A stretch of DNA of 35,315 nt from Roseicyclus sp. (GCA_018401965.1 JAGYJU010000011.1:1-35315), one strand, 5' to 3'; shown: positions 26,717 through 35,234, numbered from the stretch's first letter. Program-made: numbers and translations. The notes: generated from the sequence alone by a model not told the origin.

Positions 26717-28319
26717 TCACATCCGGAACAGGCCAAACCGCGTCTCCTCGATGGGTGGGGTCAAGGCCGCCGCCAGCGACAGGCCCAACACCTCGCGGGA
26801 CTTGCGGGGATCGATCACACCATCATCCCAAAGCCGCGCGCTGGCATAAAGCGGATGCGATTGCCGCTCGAACATCTCGATGGTGGGGCGCTTGAACTCG
26901 GCCTCGTCCTCGGCCGACCAGGCCTGTCCGGCCCGGTCCATCGCGTCGCGCTTGACGGTCGCCAGAACCCCCGCCGCCTGGGCGCCGCCCATGACCGAGA
27001 TCCGCGAATTGGGCCAGCTCCACAGGAACCGGGGCCCATAGGCCCGCCCCGCCATGCCGTAATTGCCTGCCCCGAACGACCCGCCGACCAGCATGGTGAT
27101 CTTGGGCACCGCCGTGGTGGCCACGGCCGTCACCATCTTGGCCCCGTGGCGCGCGATGCCTTCGTTCTCGTATCTGCGCCCCACCATGAAGCCGGTGATA
27201 TTCTGCAAGAACACCAGCGGGATCTTGCGCTGCGAGCACAGCTCCACGAAATGCGCGGCCTTTTGCGCCGACTCCGAGAACAGCACGCCATTGTTGGCGA
27301 TGATCCCGACGCCCATGCCCATCACCTCGGCAAAGCCGGTGACGATGGTTTCCCCGAACCTCGGTTTGAATTCGTCGAACCAGCTGTCATCGACGATGCG
27401 CGCGATCACCTCGCGGATGTCATAGGGCGTGGTCAGACGCGCGGGCACCACCCCCAACAGCTCATCTGGATCATAGGCAGGCCGGCGGCCCCGTAGGCTG
27501 GGCATTCTGCCCACCACTCCCCCCAGCGACCGCACCGCCCGCCGCGCAAGCGCCAGCGCATGGGCATCATCCTCGGCCAGGTAATCGGCGACGCCCGACA
27601 GGCGCGTGTGCACATCGCCGCCACCCAGGTCCTCGGCGCTCACCACCTCGCCGGTGGCGGCCTTGACCAAGGGCGGGCCCGCCAGAAAGATCGTGCCCTG
27701 GTCGCGCACGATGATGGTCACATCCGACATCGCGGGCACATAGGCGCCACCTGCGGTGCAGCTTCCCATGACCACGGCGATCTGGGCGATGCCCTTGGCC
27801 GACATGCGCGCCTGGTTGTAGAAGATCCGCCCGAAATGGTCGCGGTCGGGAAACACCTCGTCTTGTTGCGGCAGGTTCGCGCCGCCGCTGTCCACAAGGT
27901 AGACGCAAGGCAGATGGCATTCCTCGGCGATCTCTTGCGCGCGCAGGTGTTTCTTGACGGTGATCGGGTAATAGGTGCCGCCCTTCACGGTGGCGTCGTT
28001 GCAGATGACCATCACCTGCCGCCCCTCGACCAGGCCCACACCCGCGATCACGCCGCCACAGGGGGCGGCATCGTCATACATGCCCAGGCCCGCGACGCGC
28101 GCCCACCTCGAGAAACGGCGACCCGGGATCGAGCAGGTTGGCCACCCGGTCGCGCGGCACCATCTTGCCGCGGCTGACATGCCGGTCGCGCGCCTTGGCC
28201 CCACCGCCCGCGGCGGCCCATTGCGCCGCCACCTCGATCTCGGCCAGGGCCTCCAGATGCGCCGCGCGATTGGCGCGGGCCTGTTCCGATGTGGCGATGA
28301 ATTGCGATGTCAGTTTCAA
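26717..28319 (-). CDS. liuB: 3-methylcrotonyl-CoA carboxylase beta (carboxyltransferase) subunit, interrupted by a frameshift near 28098
   Basis: The carboxyltransferase partner of liuD. The first ~74 residues ([17 protein letters not shown] to GSPFLEVGA) lie in one frame; the rest, from [20 protein letters not shown] through [40 protein letters not shown] and [16 protein letters not shown], in another. Removing one base of the alternating GC run at about 28096-28101 gives a continuous 533-residue protein of normal length. The start is a TTG at 28319, with AGGAGG seven bases upstream, overlapping the preceding stop as TTGA. As written, the product would stop early; an indel error is likely, since the reading frame downstream is fully conserved. 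Confidence 0.94.
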
Positions 28320-28888
28320 CGGCTATCCTCCTGGTCGGGGCGCGGTTGGGGGCGGTAGGGCAGCGCGGCCTCGACCCAGCCCAGATCGACCGCAGGGCCC
28401 GCCGCACCAAGCAGCCGCGCGACCTGCCACAGCGCCACGGCCTCGGCCAGTTTCAGCCGCGCCTGATGGGTCATGCACCAGGACGCCACCGGGTCATCTG
28501 CCCCGGCGCAATCATCGCCTGCCGATGACCCCTGCGCCACGGCCCAAAGCCCGGGGTAAAGCCCCGGCAAGACCGGCGCGGGGGCGAGGGTTTCGGGCGC
28601 GGGCAGGCTGGCCAGAACCCGGCTGCGCAGCGCCATCTGCGCGGCGGCCAAACCCCGCTGGCAGCGTTGCGGATCGGGCCCCTGGTCGCAGGCGACAATC
28701 GCCAGCGTGCCGCAGAACTCCACCCGGTCGCGGGTGACGATCGCGAAATCCTCGACCGTCTGCGCCGGGCCGGTGCGGCTGAACGCCATGTCGAAATGGG
28801 CGATGGCCTGGCCGAAGCAGGTGTCGAACCCCTCTGCCCCCGCCGGCGCGGCGACGAGCGCAAGCGCGAGGAGCACCCCGCCCTTCAT
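28316..28888 (-). CDS. Exported six-cysteine protein in the liu operon, function unknown
   Basis: A 190-residue protein with a clear signal peptide ([18 protein letters not shown], likely cleaved before EGFDTCF). The mature part has six cysteines (24, 59, 67, 76, 127, 138), suited to three disulphides in the periplasm, and a Pro-rich tail. I do not recognise a family. The ATG overlaps the stop of the small membrane-protein gene (ATGA), and its own stop overlaps the TTG start of liuB, so it is locked into the operon by two 4-base overlaps. It has no obvious role in leucine catabolism, which is cytosolic. Confidence 0.82.
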   Translation of the reverse strand: MKGGVLLALALVAAPAGAEGFDTCFGQAIAHFDMAFSRTGPAQTVEDFAIVTRDRVEFCGTLAIVACDQGPDPQRCQRGLAAAQMALRSRVLASLPAPETLAPAPVLPGLYPGLWAVAQGSSAGDDCAGADDPVASWCMTHQARLKLAEAVALWQVARLLGAAGPAVDLGWVEAALPYRPQPRPDQEDSR

Positions 28889-29169
28889 GCGCCCGGCCTC
28901 GCGCCCGGCAGCGCCACGGGCCGCCCCCAGTCATCCACCGCAACGGCCCAATCCGCACCACAGGTCACGACCAGCCGCACCCCCGCGACAGCGGCGGGCC
29001 GCCCGGCGCAATCGGTGGGCGCCCCCCCCGTCTGCGCCACGTATACCGCGGCCTGGGCCAGGATGATCTCGGTCTCGGTCGGCGGCACGGCACGCAGCCC
29101 CAGCCAGAGGCCAAAGGCCGCCGCAACGGTCAGCATCGCCCCCAGGGGCAGGATCAGACCGCGCCCCAT
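28885..29169 (-). CDS. Small membrane-anchored protein following liuA
   Basis: A 94-residue protein with an N-terminal hydrophobic helix (LILPLGAMLTVAAAFGLWLGL, about residues 5-25) and a soluble domain with two cysteines (TDCAGRP and VVTCGADWAVAVDDWGRPV). No signature for lipidation is seen; a single anchor with a periplasmic domain is likely. Unrecognised family. It starts 2 bases after the liuA stop and overlaps the following exported-protein gene by 4 bases, so the two exported proteins form a coupled pair inside the liu operon. Confidence 0.72.
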   Translation of the reverse strand: MGRGLILPLGAMLTVAAAFGLWLGLRAVPPTETEIILAQAAVYVAQTGGAPTDCAGRPAAVAGVRLVVTCGADWAVAVDDWGRPVALPGARPGA

Positions 29170-29171
29170 GA

Positions 29172-30335
29172 TCAGCCCATCAGCGCCATCAATTCGCGCC
29201 CCACCAGCATCCGCCGGATCTCGCTCGTGCCCGCGCCGATTTCCATCAGCTTGGCATCGCGGAACATGCGCGCAACCGGGCTGTCGTTCAGAAAACCTGC
29301 CCCGCCCATGGCCTGCACCGCCTGGTGGGCGACCTTCATCCCCTCTTCGCTGGCGTAAAGCACACAGGCCGCCGCATCCTGCCGCGTCACAGCCCCCCGG
29401 TCGCAGGCCTTGGCCACCTCGTAGGCATAGGCGCGCGCGGTGTTGAGCGCGGTATACATATCCGCGATCTTGCCCTGCATCAGCTGGAAATTCCCCACCG
29501 GCTGGCCAAACTGCTTGCGTGACACCATGTAGGGCATCACCTCGTCCAGGCATCCGGCCATGATCCCGATGTTGACGCCAGACAGCACGACCCGCTCGTA
29601 ATCAAGGCCCGACATCAGGACGCGCACGCCCTTGCCCTCTTCGCCAAGCACGTTTTCAAAGGGCACCTCGACATCCTCGAACACCAGTTCGGCGGTGTTC
29701 GATCCGCGCATCCCCAGCTTGTCGAAATGGGGCGATGTGCTGAACCCTTTCATCGTCTTTTCCACGATGAAGGCGGTGATCCCCTTGGACCCCGCCTCGG
29801 GGTCGGTCTTGGCATAGACCACCAGCGTATCGGCATCGGGGCCATTGGTGATCCAGTATTTCGTGCCGTTCAGAATGTAGCGGTCATTGCGCTTGTCGGC
29901 GCGCAGCTGCATCCCCACCACGTCCGACCCGGCCCCGGCTTCCGACATGGCCAGCGCGCCGATATGATCGCCCGACACCAGTTTCGGCAGGTAGCGCGCC
30001 TTTTGGTCCGGCGTGCCGTTCAGCTTGATCTGGTTCACGCACAGGTTGGAATGCGCCCCGTAGCTCAGCCCGATGGAGCCAGAGACCCGGCTGATTTCCT
30101 CGACCGCGACCGTATGGGCGAGATAACCCATGCCTGCGCCGCCAAACTCTTCCTCGACGGTGATGCCCAAAAGACCAAGCGCGCCCATTTCCGGCCAGAG
30201 CGCGTTGGGAAAGGCATTGCTGCGGTCGGTTTCCGCCGCCAGCGGCTTGACCCGGTCCTGCGCCCAGGCATGCACCATGTCGCGCAGCGCATTCACGTCA
30301 TCGCCCAGATCGAATGTCATGGACCCGAGAAACAT
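29172..30335 (-). CDS. liuA: Isovaleryl-CoA dehydrogenase
   Basis: An acyl-CoA dehydrogenase that oxidises isovaleryl-CoA to 3-methylcrotonyl-CoA, with FAD, passing electrons to ETF. The 387-residue protein has ALAMSEAGAGSDV and YWITNGPDADTLVVYAKT (FAD/substrate site), and the catalytic Glu247 in MSGLDYERVVLSG, the position used by isovaleryl-CoA dehydrogenases, in contrast to the C-terminal glutamate of other acyl-CoA dehydrogenases. The C-terminal QAMGGAGFLNDSPVARMFRD and GAGTSEIRRMLVGREL are standard. The start at 30335 has GGGAGGG nine bases upstream. It is the first gene of the liu operon, with a strong promoter and an operator just before it. Confidence 0.97.
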   Translation of the reverse strand: MFLGSMTFDLGDDVNALRDMVHAWAQDRVKPLAAETDRSNAFPNALWPEMGALGLLGITVEEEFGGAGMGYLAHTVAVEEISRVSGSIGLSYGAHSNLCVNQIKLNGTPDQKARYLPKLVSGDHIGALAMSEAGAGSDVVGMQLRADKRNDRYILNGTKYWITNGPDADTLVVYAKTDPEAGSKGITAFIVEKTMKGFSTSPHFDKLGMRGSNTAELVFEDVEVPFENVLGEEGKGVRVLMSGLDYERVVLSGVNIGIMAGCLDEVMPYMVSRKQFGQPVGNFQLMQGKIADMYTALNTARAYAYEVAKACDRGAVTRQDAAACVLYASEEGMKVAHQAVQAMGGAGFLNDSPVARMFRDAKLMEIGAGTSEIRRMLVGRELMALMG

Positions 30336-30353
30336 GGCGCCAACCCTCCCATT

Positions 30354-30373
30354 AATTGAACGCTTGTTCAATT
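30354..30373. promoter_or_regulatory. Palindromic operator overlapping the liu promoter
   Basis: A perfect inverted repeat AATTGAAC-GCTT-GTTCAATT with 8-bp arms. It overlaps the -10 box of the liuA promoter by two bases and covers the expected transcription start. Such a 20-bp palindrome is typical in size for a TetR-family repressor; liu genes in proteobacteria are known to be controlled by LiuR (MerR family) or TetR-type regulators, but no regulator gene is adjacent here. Confidence 0.65.
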
Positions 30374-30400
30374 CATACGCGCAGCGGCTGAACCTGTCAA
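30372..30400 (-). promoter_or_regulatory. sigma70-type promoter of the liu operon
   Basis: On the minus strand TTGACA (30395-30400, perfect consensus) and TATGAA (30372-30377) are spaced by 17 bases, about 37 bases before the liuA ATG. This is the best promoter match I see in the window. Confidence 0.72.
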
Positions 30401-30473
30401 AGGATTCCCGCCCCGGTCTTGCCAAAACAGCGCGGGGATGGTCCGCTTGTCCGACTGGCAAGACGGGGGCAGC

Positions 30474-31340
30474 ATGCTGCGGTTTCACATCTACGATGTT
30501 TTCACCACCATGCCCTTCACCGGCAACCCCCTCGCGATCGTCGAAGGGGCGGATGGGCTGACCGCGGCGCAGATGCAGACCATCGCGCGCCAGTTCAACC
30601 TGTCGGAAACCATCTTCGTCCAGACCGCCGACGACCCGGCGCATAGCGCCAAGGTGCGGATCTTTTTCCCCACCGCCGAAATTCCCTTTGCCGGGCATCC
30701 GACCATCGGCTGCGCGCTGCATCTTGCGGGCGACACGGGCAGGCGGATCACGCTGGAAGAACAGGCTGGCCTCGTGCCGGTCACGATCACCCGCGAGGGC
30801 GGCGTTGCGGTGGCGGAATTCACCGCACCAAGGCTGCCCCTGCGTCATGCTCCCGTGCCAGCCCATGCAATGATCGCGCGCGCCCTTGGCCTCTTGTCCG
30901 CCCGCATCGGGCCGCATGATCCGGGCGTCTGGCAGGGCGGGCCTGCGTTTCTTTACGTACCCGTCACCGACCTGGCCACATTGGCCGCCGCGCGCCCGCA
31001 AGACCCGGCCTGGACAGACCTGATGCAGGCCGCCGATGTCGACAGCGCCTACCTGTATACCCGGACGCCCGATGGCATCCGCGCGCGGATGTTTTCACCC
31101 GGCGCAGGCATTCCCGAAGACCCCGCAACGGGGTCGGCGACGGCCATTCTGGCCGCGCAGCTCTTGGCCAATGGCGCGCTTGGCGATGGCACCACCGTTC
31201 TGCACCTGACCCAGGGGGTCGAGATGGGGCGCCCGTCGTCGCTTCGGCTGACGGTGGATGTGGCGCAAGGGGCGATCACCGCCATCCGCGTGGCCGGGTC
31301 CGCGATCAAGATCGCGCAAGGCACCATCCGCATCCCCTGA
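30474..31340 (+). CDS. PhzF-family isomerase-like protein
   Basis: A 288-residue protein of the PhzF/YddE family (diaminopimelate-epimerase-like fold). Seen: YDVFTTMPFTGNPLAIV at the N-terminus, the catalytic Glu45 in NLSETIFV, FFPTAEIPFAGHPTIGCA and PEDPATGSATAILAAQL near the C-terminus, the two halves forming the substrate cleft. The substrate is not predictable; most non-phenazine members have no known reaction. The ATG at 30474 follows a GGGGG site; an upstream ATG at 30438 would add 12 unrelated residues. It is divergent from liuA and shares its upstream region, so the operator could affect both. Confidence 0.93.
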   Translation: MLRFHIYDVFTTMPFTGNPLAIVEGADGLTAAQMQTIARQFNLSETIFVQTADDPAHSAKVRIFFPTAEIPFAGHPTIGCALHLAGDTGRRITLEEQAGLVPVTITREGGVAVAEFTAPRLPLRHAPVPAHAMIARALGLLSARIGPHDPGVWQGGPAFLYVPVTDLATLAAARPQDPAWTDLMQAADVDSAYLYTRTPDGIRARMFSPGAGIPEDPATGSATAILAAQLLANGALGDGTTVLHLTQGVEMGRPSSLRLTVDVAQGAITAIRVAGSAIKIAQGTIRIP

Positions 31341-31381
31341 CCCGGCTTTCCAGCGCCGCCAACCCGGCCTATATCCCCCGC

Positions 31382-31831
31382 ATGTTGACCGATCTGATCC
31401 GCCGCCTGACGGCCCCCGACCCCGCCCCCCTGCCGCATCACGACGCAAGGCTTGCGCTTGCGGCGCTGTTGGTGCGCATCGCCCGCACCGACGGGGATTA
31501 CGCAGATATCGAAAAAGCCCAGATCGACCGGGTGCTGGCGCATCGCTACGCGCTGTCCGACCCCGAGGCCCGCGCGCTTCGACAAGAGGCCGAAACGCTG
31601 GAGGCGGAAGCGCCCGACACCGTGCGCTTTACCCGCGCGATCAAGGATTGCGTGCCCTATGACGACCGCGTCCATGTGATCGAGGCGCTGTGGTTCATCG
31701 TGCTGGCCGATGGCACGCGCGACCACGAGGAAGACGCGCTTTTGCGCATGGTCGCGCCGATGCTGGGCGTGAATGACCGGGACAGCAACCTGGCCCGCAA
31801 GCGGGTCGAAGACGCCCATTACACGGACTGA
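31382..31831 (+). CDS. TerB-like protein
   Basis: A 149-residue helical cytosolic protein of the TerB superfamily. Residues 22-140 show paired features of the family: ALAALLVRIARTDGDYADIEKAQIDRVL and a second HVIEALWFIVLADGTRDHEEDALLRMVAPMLG, with the acidic DGDYAD and DGTRDHEED clusters. TerB proteins are linked to tellurite or phage response systems in some genomes, but stand-alone copies like this one are common and of unknown role; no other ter gene is near. It is followed after 7 bases by the PhnD-like gene, so the two are probably co-transcribed. Confidence 0.88.
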   Translation: MLTDLIRRLTAPDPAPLPHHDARLALAALLVRIARTDGDYADIEKAQIDRVLAHRYALSDPEARALRQEAETLEAEAPDTVRFTRAIKDCVPYDDRVHVIEALWFIVLADGTRDHEEDALLRMVAPMLGVNDRDSNLARKRVEDAHYTD

Positions 31832-31838
31832 GGCGGTC

Positions 31839-32564
31839 ATGATCGCCGCCCTGCCGATGTATGACCGCCCGGAACTGCGCGATCACACCGATGCGCTTTG
31901 GGCCTGCATCTGCGATGCGCTCGGCGGCATGGGGATCACCGCACCGCCGGTGCTGACGCGCGACCGCGACCCCTGGGACATCTGGCAAAGCCCCGATCTG
32001 GTCCTGGCGCAGACCTGTGGCTTGCCGTTCCGCGCGCGCTTGCAGGGCAAGGTGCAGCTCGTGGCGACCCCCGATTATGGCCTGCCCGGCTGCGCCGCCG
32101 GATATTACCGTTCCGTCATCATCGCCCGCGATGCCCGCCTTCCGGATCGCCCGCGCGTGGCGATCAACGATCCGCTGAGCCAATCGGGCTGGGCCGCGCT
32201 GCACGATTGGGCGCGGGGCCGCGACCTGCCGCTCGGTCCGGTGAGCCTGACGCAGAGCCACGCCGCATCGGTGCGCGCGGTGGCGGAAGACCTGGCCGAT
32301 ATCGCCGCCATCGATGCCCAGACCTGGCGACAGCTGATCCGGTTCGCGGGCGCAGACCCCGCGCTGGAAATCGCGCGCACCCCGCCCACGCCGGGCCTGC
32401 CGTTGATCACCGGCATGGGCCAGGATCCGGCACGGATCCGGTCGGCGCTGGCCATCGCGCTGGCCGACGTGCCCGCCCCATCGCGCCGGGCACTGGACCT
32501 GAACGGATTTGTCCACATCCGCACAGAGACCTATCTTTCGCCACCGATCCCGCCCAATCCCTGA
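31839..32564 (+). CDS. PhnD-like (type 2 periplasmic-binding fold) protein without signal peptide
   Basis: A 241-residue protein resembling PhnD/SsuA-type substrate-binding proteins: MIAALPMYDRPELRDHTDAL at the start, PDLVLAQTCGLPFRARLQGK and VQLVATPDYGLPGCAAGYYR with the family PGC turn, and a middle VAINDPLSQSGWAALHDWA that corresponds to the hinge region with the ND-x-S-x-SG pattern. No signal peptide or lipobox is visible, so it is predicted to be cytosolic unless the start is wrong; the frame upstream to 31773 overlaps terB and adds no signal. No permease of this type is adjacent. It may be an enzyme-like or sensory member of the fold. Confidence 0.82.
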   Translation: MIAALPMYDRPELRDHTDALWACICDALGGMGITAPPVLTRDRDPWDIWQSPDLVLAQTCGLPFRARLQGKVQLVATPDYGLPGCAAGYYRSVIIARDARLPDRPRVAINDPLSQSGWAALHDWARGRDLPLGPVSLTQSHAASVRAVAEDLADIAAIDAQTWRQLIRFAGADPALEIARTPPTPGLPLITGMGQDPARIRSALAIALADVPAPSRRALDLNGFVHIRTETYLSPPIPPNP

Positions 32565-32684
32565 CCATTTGCCCGGAAAACCGGCCCGATCCGAGGCTTT
32601 CCCCAGCGGAAACTTGCACAAGACCGTTGCAATTGCGCCATGCTTGGGCACAAATCCGCAGACCATCAAGGGAACATCGAACGC

Positions 32685-33461
32685 ATGTCCGCCACACCGC
32701 CGGTCATCCAGATCACCGGCCTGCACAAAAGTTTTGGCGCGCTCGACGTGCTGCGCGGGGTCGATCTGACCGCGCGCGCCGGCGATGTCGTGTCGCTGAT
32801 CGGGTCCTCGGGATCCGGCAAGTCGACGCTGTTGCGCTGTGCCAATCTTCTCGAAGACAGCCAGCAGGGCGACATTCTCTTTGAAGGCGAACCCGTCGCG
32901 TGGAAGGGCACGGGCCACCACCGCCGCCCCGCCAATGCCGAACAGGTGCGCCGCATCCGCACCAACCTGTCGATGGTATTCCAGCAGTTCAACCTGTGGG
33001 CGCATCTGACGATCCTGCAAAACGTGATGGAAGCGCCGGTCACGGTTCTGGGCCAGGACAGGGCCGAGGTCGAAGATCGCGCGCGCGGCTATCTCGCCAA
33101 GGTGGGCATCGCGGAAAAGGCCGATGCCTGGCCCGCCCAGCTGTCCGGCGGCCAGCAACAACGCGCCGCCATCGCCCGCGCGCTCTGCATGGAACCCCGC
33201 GCGCTGTTGTTCGATGAACCGACATCGGCGCTGGACCCCGAACTGGAACAAGAGGTGGTGCGCGTGATCCGCGCCCTCGCCGCCGAGGGGCGGACCATGA
33301 TCCTCGTCACCCATGACATGCGCATGGCGCGCGACCTGTCTTCGCACACGATTTTCCTGCATCAGGGCAAGATCGAAGAACAAGGCCCGCCCTCCGACCT
33401 TTTCGGCGCCCCCAAATCCGAGCGCCTGCAACAGTTCCTCAGCCACAGCGATGCGGCCTGA
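32685..33461 (+). CDS. Polar amino acid ABC transporter ATP-binding protein (HisP/OccP type)
   Basis: A 258-residue ABC ATPase that powers import of a polar amino acid or opine. Motifs: Walker [10 protein letters not shown] (residues 40-48), Q-loop [13 protein letters not shown], signature LSGGQQQR, Walker [15 protein letters not shown] and switch [17 protein letters not shown] and the insertion after the Walker A subdomain are typical of HisP-like proteins. The 120-base spacer upstream, after the PhnD-like gene, probably holds its promoter but I see no clean match. The binding-protein gene follows 35 bases later. Substrate cannot be determined from the ATPase. Confidence 0.95.
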   Translation: MSATPPVIQITGLHKSFGALDVLRGVDLTARAGDVVSLIGSSGSGKSTLLRCANLLEDSQQGDILFEGEPVAWKGTGHHRRPANAEQVRRIRTNLSMVFQQFNLWAHLTILQNVMEAPVTVLGQDRAEVEDRARGYLAKVGIAEKADAWPAQLSGGQQQRAAIARALCMEPRALLFDEPTSALDPELEQEVVRVIRALAAEGRTMILVTHDMRMARDLSSHTIFLHQGKIEEQGPPSDLFGAPKSERLQQFLSHSDAA

Positions 33462-33496
33462 GGCAAGACCAACCCAAAACCATCCGGGAGAGACCG

Positions 33497-34225
33497 ATGA
33501 AACACCTGATCCTGACTGCAAGCCTGCTGGCGCTCAGCGCTGGCGCAGCCTTTGCCGATGCCCATTCCGCCGTCGTGCGCATGGGCACCGAGGGCGCCTA
33601 CCCTCCCTACAACTTCATCAACGACAACGGCGAAGTCGCCGGCTTCGAACGCGATCTGGGCGATGAAATCTGCGCCCGCGCCCAGCTGACCTGCGAATGG
33701 GTCACAAATGATTGGGACAGCATCATTCCCAACCTGACCAGCGGCAACTACGACACCATCATCGCCGGCATGTCGATCACGGCCGAGCGCGAGGAAATCG
33801 TCGATTTCACCCAGGCGTATTTCCCGCCGGCGGAATCGCTGTTCATGGGCCTGTCCGAGGATTTCACCCTCGAAGGCGCGGTCGTCGCCGCCCAGACCAA
33901 CACCATCCAGGCCGGCCATATCGCGGCCTCGGGCGCGACCCTGATCGAGTTTGCCACCCCCGATGAAACCGTCGCGGCCGTGCGCAACGGCGAAGCGGAC
34001 GCGGTCTTTGCCGATGGCGACTACCTGCTGCCCATCGCCGCCGAAGATGCCGACCTGATGATCGTGGGCGAACCCGTGCAACTGGGCGGTGGCGTCGGCA
34101 TGGCGCTGCGTGAAGGCGACGAACGTCGCGCCGCCTTTGATGCCGCGATCACCTCGATGAAGGAAGACGGCACGCTCAACGCGCTGATCCTGGAATGGTT
34201 CGGCCCGGACGCCGCAACCTTCTGA
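33497..34225 (+). CDS. Polar amino acid ABC transporter substrate-binding protein
   Basis: A 242-residue periplasmic binding protein (SBP_bac_3 family). The signal peptide MKHLILTASLLALSAGAAFA is probably cleaved before DAHSAVV. The mature protein starts with MGTEGAYPPYNFINDNGEVA, then FERDLGDEICARAQLTCEWV, the WDSIIPNLTSGNYDTIIAGM region and MSITAEREEIVDFTQAY, all typical of lysine/arginine/ornithine- and opine-binding proteins; the acidic DTIIAGMSIT-x-x-R region with the arginine for the ligand carboxylate is present. A GGGAGAG site precedes the ATG. A terminator follows, which would boost this protein over the permeases. Confidence 0.95.
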   Translation: MKHLILTASLLALSAGAAFADAHSAVVRMGTEGAYPPYNFINDNGEVAGFERDLGDEICARAQLTCEWVTNDWDSIIPNLTSGNYDTIIAGMSITAEREEIVDFTQAYFPPAESLFMGLSEDFTLEGAVVAAQTNTIQAGHIAASGATLIEFATPDETVAAVRNGEADAVFADGDYLLPIAAEDADLMIVGEPVQLGGGVGMALREGDERRAAFDAAITSMKEDGTLNALILEWFGPDAATF

Positions 34226-34233
34226 TCCGGATC

Positions 34234-34263
34234 GGGGGCCGGCCGCTGATCCGGCCCCCTTTT
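34234..34263 (+). terminator. Intrinsic terminator or attenuator after the binding-protein gene
   Basis: The stem GGGGGCCGG (34234-34242) pairs perfectly with CCGGCCCCC (34251-34259) across an 8-base loop and is followed by four T (34260-34263), 9 bases after the stop codon. Partial read-through would keep permease levels low relative to the binding protein. Confidence 0.75.
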
Positions 34264-34352
34264 CCCGCCGGGGCCCGGCATCGGCCGGGGCAAGGCGCCC
34301 GCCGCTTCACCTTTCCATAAATACGCAAAACGCACCGCCACGACGGACCCAG

Positions 34353-35234
34353 ATGCTCGAGTTCTGCACCGACCCCTCCACGCTCGACACGATCCGCTGG
34401 TTCAGCTGTTACCTGACCAATGGCGCGCATCTGCTGTTCTACCAATCCTTTCTCGTGGTCTTCGCGCTCTTGGCCATCACCGCCCCGCTTGCGCTGGCGT
34501 TCGGCTTTGCCGCCGCGGCGGCGTCGCGCTCGCATCTGTGGCCGGTCGCGGGGGTGGGCAAGCTCTACACCGCGATGGTGCGCGGTGTGCCCGACATCGT
34601 GTTCTTCCTGTTCTTCATCCTCGTTCTCGACCAGGCCATCGAATACCTGCGCCACCAGGTCACTTGCCCCGACTGGACAGAGGAGATCCGCCAGGGCGCC
34701 AATTTCCTGGTCTGCTCCGAGGCGCGCACACCATCGAGCAACGCGCCGCAATGGGTGCATGAACTCTATGGCTTCGCGCTGGCGGTCTTCACCTATGCCA
34801 TCGTCTTCGGCGCCTTTTGCGGCAATGTCCTTTACGGTGCGATGCGCGCGGTGCCCCGCGCCCAGCTGGAAACCGCCGAGGCCTATGGCATGTCCCGCCG
34901 CCAGGTGTTCTGGCGGGTGCTCGTGCCGCAGATGTGGGTCTATGCCCTGCCCGGTCTCGGCAATATCTGGATGATCCTGATCAAGGCCACGCCGCTGTTG
35001 TTCCTGCTCGGCATCGAGGACATCGTCTATTGGGCCCGCGAACTGGGCGGATCGCGCACATCGGCCTATCAATACCCGCATCCCGATTGGCGCTTTTGGT
35101 ATTTCCTCGGGCTTCTCGTCTTCTACCTGTGCTTCACCCGCGTTTCTGAAATCGTGCTGAACCGGGTGACGACGCGCCTGTCGCGCGGGCAGGCCACGGC
35201 GGCGGGCGAAGCGCTGCGAAAGGCCGCCGCATGA
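34353..35234 (+). CDS. Polar amino acid ABC transporter permease (HisQ-like)
   Basis: A 293-residue inner-membrane permease. The C-terminal half has the cytoplasmic EAA loop ETAEAYGMSRRQVFWRVLVP that contacts the ATPase, followed by LPGLGNIWMILIKATPLLFL. The protein is longer than a typical HisQ (about 230 residues): between helices at about 81-97 and 137-157 there is a hydrophilic stretch of some 40 residues with Cys105 and Cys121, likely periplasmic and possibly disulphide-bonded. It starts 127 bases after the binding-protein gene, beyond a terminator, and its stop overlaps the start of the next permease as ATGA. Confidence 0.94.
   Translation: MLEFCTDPSTLDTIRWFSCYLTNGAHLLFYQSFLVVFALLAITAPLALAFGFAAAAASRSHLWPVAGVGKLYTAMVRGVPDIVFFLFFILVLDQAIEYLRHQVTCPDWTEEIRQGANFLVCSEARTPSSNAPQWVHELYGFALAVFTYAIVFGAFCGNVLYGAMRAVPRAQLETAEAYGMSRRQVFWRVLVPQMWVYALPGLGNIWMILIKATPLLFLLGIEDIVYWARELGGSRTSAYQYPHPDWRFWYFLGLLVFYLCFTRVSEIVLNRVTTRLSRGQATAAGEALRKAAA

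Noticed and set aside
24779..27496. A 905-codon open frame on the plus strand opposite liuD and liuB
   Set aside because: It mirrors the codon pattern of the sense genes, crosses the intergenic repeat, and has no recognisable domain or ribosome binding site.
29172..31001. A longer open frame extending liuA upstream to about 31001
   Set aside because: The extension crosses the promoter, the operator and the divergent PhzF gene, and has no similarity to acyl-CoA dehydrogenases; the family start is at 30335.
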